DNA of 7,841 bases, taken from JAUZPB01 sp037140715 (GTDB lineage: Bacteria > Bacteroidota > Ignavibacteria > Ignavibacteriales > SURF-24). Shown in pieces: positions 7,117 through 7,841 of this stretch; within the stretch, counting starts at the first letter, position 1, and every line of letters begins with the position of its first letter. The stretch spans positions 1 through 7,841 of the forward strand of contig JBAXDX010000110.1 in NCBI GenBank assembly GCA_037140715.1, written 5' to 3'. Below the pieces are notes generated by a model. That model saw only the letters and a list, made by a program, of their open reading frames with translations, was not told the DNA's origin and did not search any database. The position numbers and the translations under genes are program-made.

Positions 7117-7170
7117 AATCATAGTCCTGACAATTTACCCGCGATGGCCGAAGTTGTCCGAACTGTGATT
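7117..7170 (+). repeat. Palindromic repeat copy A
   Basis: Arms 7117-7133 and 7154-7170 pair at 15 of 17 positions (14 Watson-Crick, one G-T) around a 20-nt GC-rich loop. The left part, AATCATAGTCCTGACAATTT plus ACCCG, matches the minus-strand reading of copy B at 22 of 25 positions (B at 7434-7458), and the right arm TGTCCGAACTGTGATT matches copy B at 15 of 16. This shows a shared origin rather than a chance hairpin. Confidence 0.75.
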
Positions 7171-7393
7171 TTATATAATAACCACAGAAAAATCAGCATT
7201 ATTTCCCCTTCAAAATAATCCATGATAATAATAGCAATCTTATTGAAATATGATAAATTTAACGATATAGTTAGATGTAATAGCACAACCAATAATTTTG
7301 GCAGTCAAATCGGAATATTTATATTTTTCATTAATCAGAGTCATATTATGACCTAATCTATAAAATCAATTAATCCAAGAATCATCAAATCAT

Positions 7394-7486
7394 TTATCAT
7401 AAAAATCATCATAATCACAGTTCTGACAGATTTCGGGTAAATTGTCTGAACTGTGATTCGTGTGATTATAATGATTTTTATGATAA
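7394..7486 (-). repeat. Palindromic repeat copy B, 93-nt hairpin
   Basis: Outer arms 7394-7419 and 7461-7486 pair at 25 of 26 positions. Inner arms 7420-7428 and 7443-7451 pair at 8 of 9, and ATTT/AAAT (7430-7433, 7439-7442) closes a 5-nt loop CGGGT. The only disruptions are a bulged G at 7429 and a 9-nt insertion, 7452-7460, which is a direct duplication of the next unit (TGTGATTCG then TGTGATTAT). It is placed on the minus strand because that reading aligns with copies A and C. It could extrude as a cruciform or act as an RNA hairpin. Confidence 0.85.
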
Positions 7487-7511
7487 CACATATCATCAGC
7501 TGCTTCGTCTT

Positions 7512-7547
7512 AATCCGTGTAATCCGCGAAATCCGTTTAATCCGTGA
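7512..7547 (+). repeat. Four tandem 9-bp units (AATC-N5), left arm
   Basis: Units AATCCGTGT, AATCCGCGA, AATCCGTTT and AATCCGTGA follow each other without gaps and end at TTCAGAC. They form the left outer arm of the long palindrome. Confidence 0.85.
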
Positions 7548-7698
7548 TTCAGACTTGTATGACAGCGCAGTCAGCATGAAATGAATCATGGTTAATCATT
7601 TTAATCATAAAAATCATAGTTCTGACAATTTTGTGTAACATGAGTGATTAAAATTAAGAATCATAAATGCCGGCTTGTGTCCGTCACATCTTTCTGAA

Positions 7699-7734
7699 TC
7701 ACGGATTAAAAGGATTACACGGATTCCACAGATT
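7699..7734 (-). repeat. Four tandem 9-bp units (AATC-N5), right arm
   Basis: On the minus strand the units are AATCTGTGG, AATCCGTGT, AATCCTTTT and AATCCGTGA, ending at TTCAGA. This is an inverted copy of the array at 7512-7547, with the unit next to TTCAGA identical and the distal units most diverged. Confidence 0.85.
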
Positions 7735-7775
7735 AGGGCAGGGAGTGTGTTATGACTGCCATGAATCTTTCATAG

Positions 7776-7800
7776 CCATGGGTTTTGTTTCAACCCGTGG
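7776..7800. repeat. Short CCAYGGGTT hairpin
   Basis: CCATGGGTT (7776-7784) pairs with AACCCGTGG (7792-7800) over 9 bp with one G-T, around a 7-nt loop; CAT/ATG (7771-7773, 7802-7804) could extend it past an internal loop. A C-run and T-run follow at 7813-7830 on the plus strand, but no plus-strand gene precedes it, so a terminator role is not supported. Its sequence is unrelated to the AATC repeats. Confidence 0.55.
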
Positions 7801-7841
7801 AATGGTAATTGCACCCTTTCCCCCTTTTTTCAAAAATAAAT

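Larger units (their letters stand above)
7512..7734. repeat. 223-nt nested imperfect palindrome containing repeat copy C
   Basis: Outer arms 7512-7553 and 7693-7734 match in inverted orientation at about 37 of 42 positions. Inner arms 7588-7607 and 7645-7664 match at 16 of 20, including a perfect 10-bp block (7598-7607 with 7645-7654). Both arm pairs share nearly the same centre (near 7623-7626), so this is one structure. Between the arm pairs, weaker matches persist (TGAC, GCAT, ATGA). Copy C of the core, AATCATAGTTCTGACAATTT, lies at 7612-7631 in the central part. No flanking target-site duplication is apparent. Confidence 0.75.
6992..7841. other. Non-coding repeat-rich interval (about 850 bp)
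   Basis: No credible protein or RNA gene is found on either strand. The stretch holds, left to right, a GC-rich block with nested inverted repeats (7046-7108), palindromic repeat copy A (7117-7170), about 220 bp of AT-rich sequence in which I see nothing (7171-7393), copy B (7394-7486), the long nested palindrome with copy C (7512-7734) and a small CCAYGGG hairpin (7776-7800). Short reading frames here have no family resemblance and arise from the 9-bp periodic repeats. The next gene to the right lies outside the window. Confidence 0.7.

Noticed and set aside
6974..7168. 64-codon plus-strand reading frame.
   Set aside because: It begins inside the M16 promoter and runs through the GC-rich inverted repeats and repeat copy A; no family resemblance and no clear ribosome site.
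7353..7589. 78-codon minus-strand reading frame with an I/R-rich repetitive protein (RISRITRI-like).
   Set aside because: It is the 9-bp repeat read three codons at a time; the periodicity keeps stops out. It spans hairpin copy B and the tandem array, shows no known domain and has no ribosome site that I trust.
7512..7734. Transposon with terminal inverted repeats carrying a gene.
   Set aside because: The interior between arms is too short for a transposase and no target-site duplication is visible; at most it is a non-autonomous element.
7355..7740. Possible CRISPR array.
   Set aside because: Repeats are only about 9 bp, directly abutting and inverted between blocks, with no unique spacers of regular length and no cas genes in view.

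Overview
The window is an ordinary bacterial chromosomal segment of about 7 kb in which every gene I recognise lies on the minus strand, followed on the right by roughly 0.9 kb of non-coding DNA packed with palindromic repeats. Base composition is moderate to AT-rich. Two of the three candidate promoters share the -10 octamer TATATTTG, which fits the TAnnTTTG element described for Bacteroidota, with a TTG-type upstream box 17 bp away. With the look of the proteins, this suggests the Bacteroidota/Ignavibacteriota side of the tree. That placement is inference; no rRNA or other firm marker is present.

Read in the direction of transcription (right to left), the layout is as follows. A promoter at 6961-6991 leads into an M16 zinc metallopeptidase gene that starts with TTG. 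Then come nuoG, nuoH and nuoI, three complex I subunit genes separated by 12 and 62 bp, ending at a candidate hairpin terminator (2267-2296). A separate promoter (2158-2192) serves comM/yifB, an AAA+ ATPase of the Mg-chelatase-like family. Further left, another promoter (407-435) drives a tRNA cluster in the order Tyr-Gly-Thr. The last tRNA is cut by the window edge. In many bacteria this order is followed by the EF-Tu gene, so tuf may lie just beyond position 1.

NuoG, NuoH and NuoI carry electrons from the NADH-side module through iron-sulfur clusters to the quinone chamber. All expected cluster ligands are visible, including the extra N7 quartet in NuoG. NuoG is short because its C-terminal molybdopterin-oxidoreductase-like part is reduced. 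None of the other complex I genes is in view, so the complex must be encoded at more than one locus.

The right-hand 0.9 kb holds no convincing gene. It contains three copies of a repeat family with the 20-base core AATCAYAGTYCWGACAATTT (Y = C/T, W = A/T), at 7117-7136 (+), 7439-7458 (-) and 7612-7631 (+). Each copy sits in a palindrome: a 54-nt hairpin, a 93-nt hairpin with about 39 paired positions, and a 223-nt nested palindrome whose outer arms are tandem 9-bp AATC-N5 units. This repeat cluster is the least explained and most interesting part of the window.
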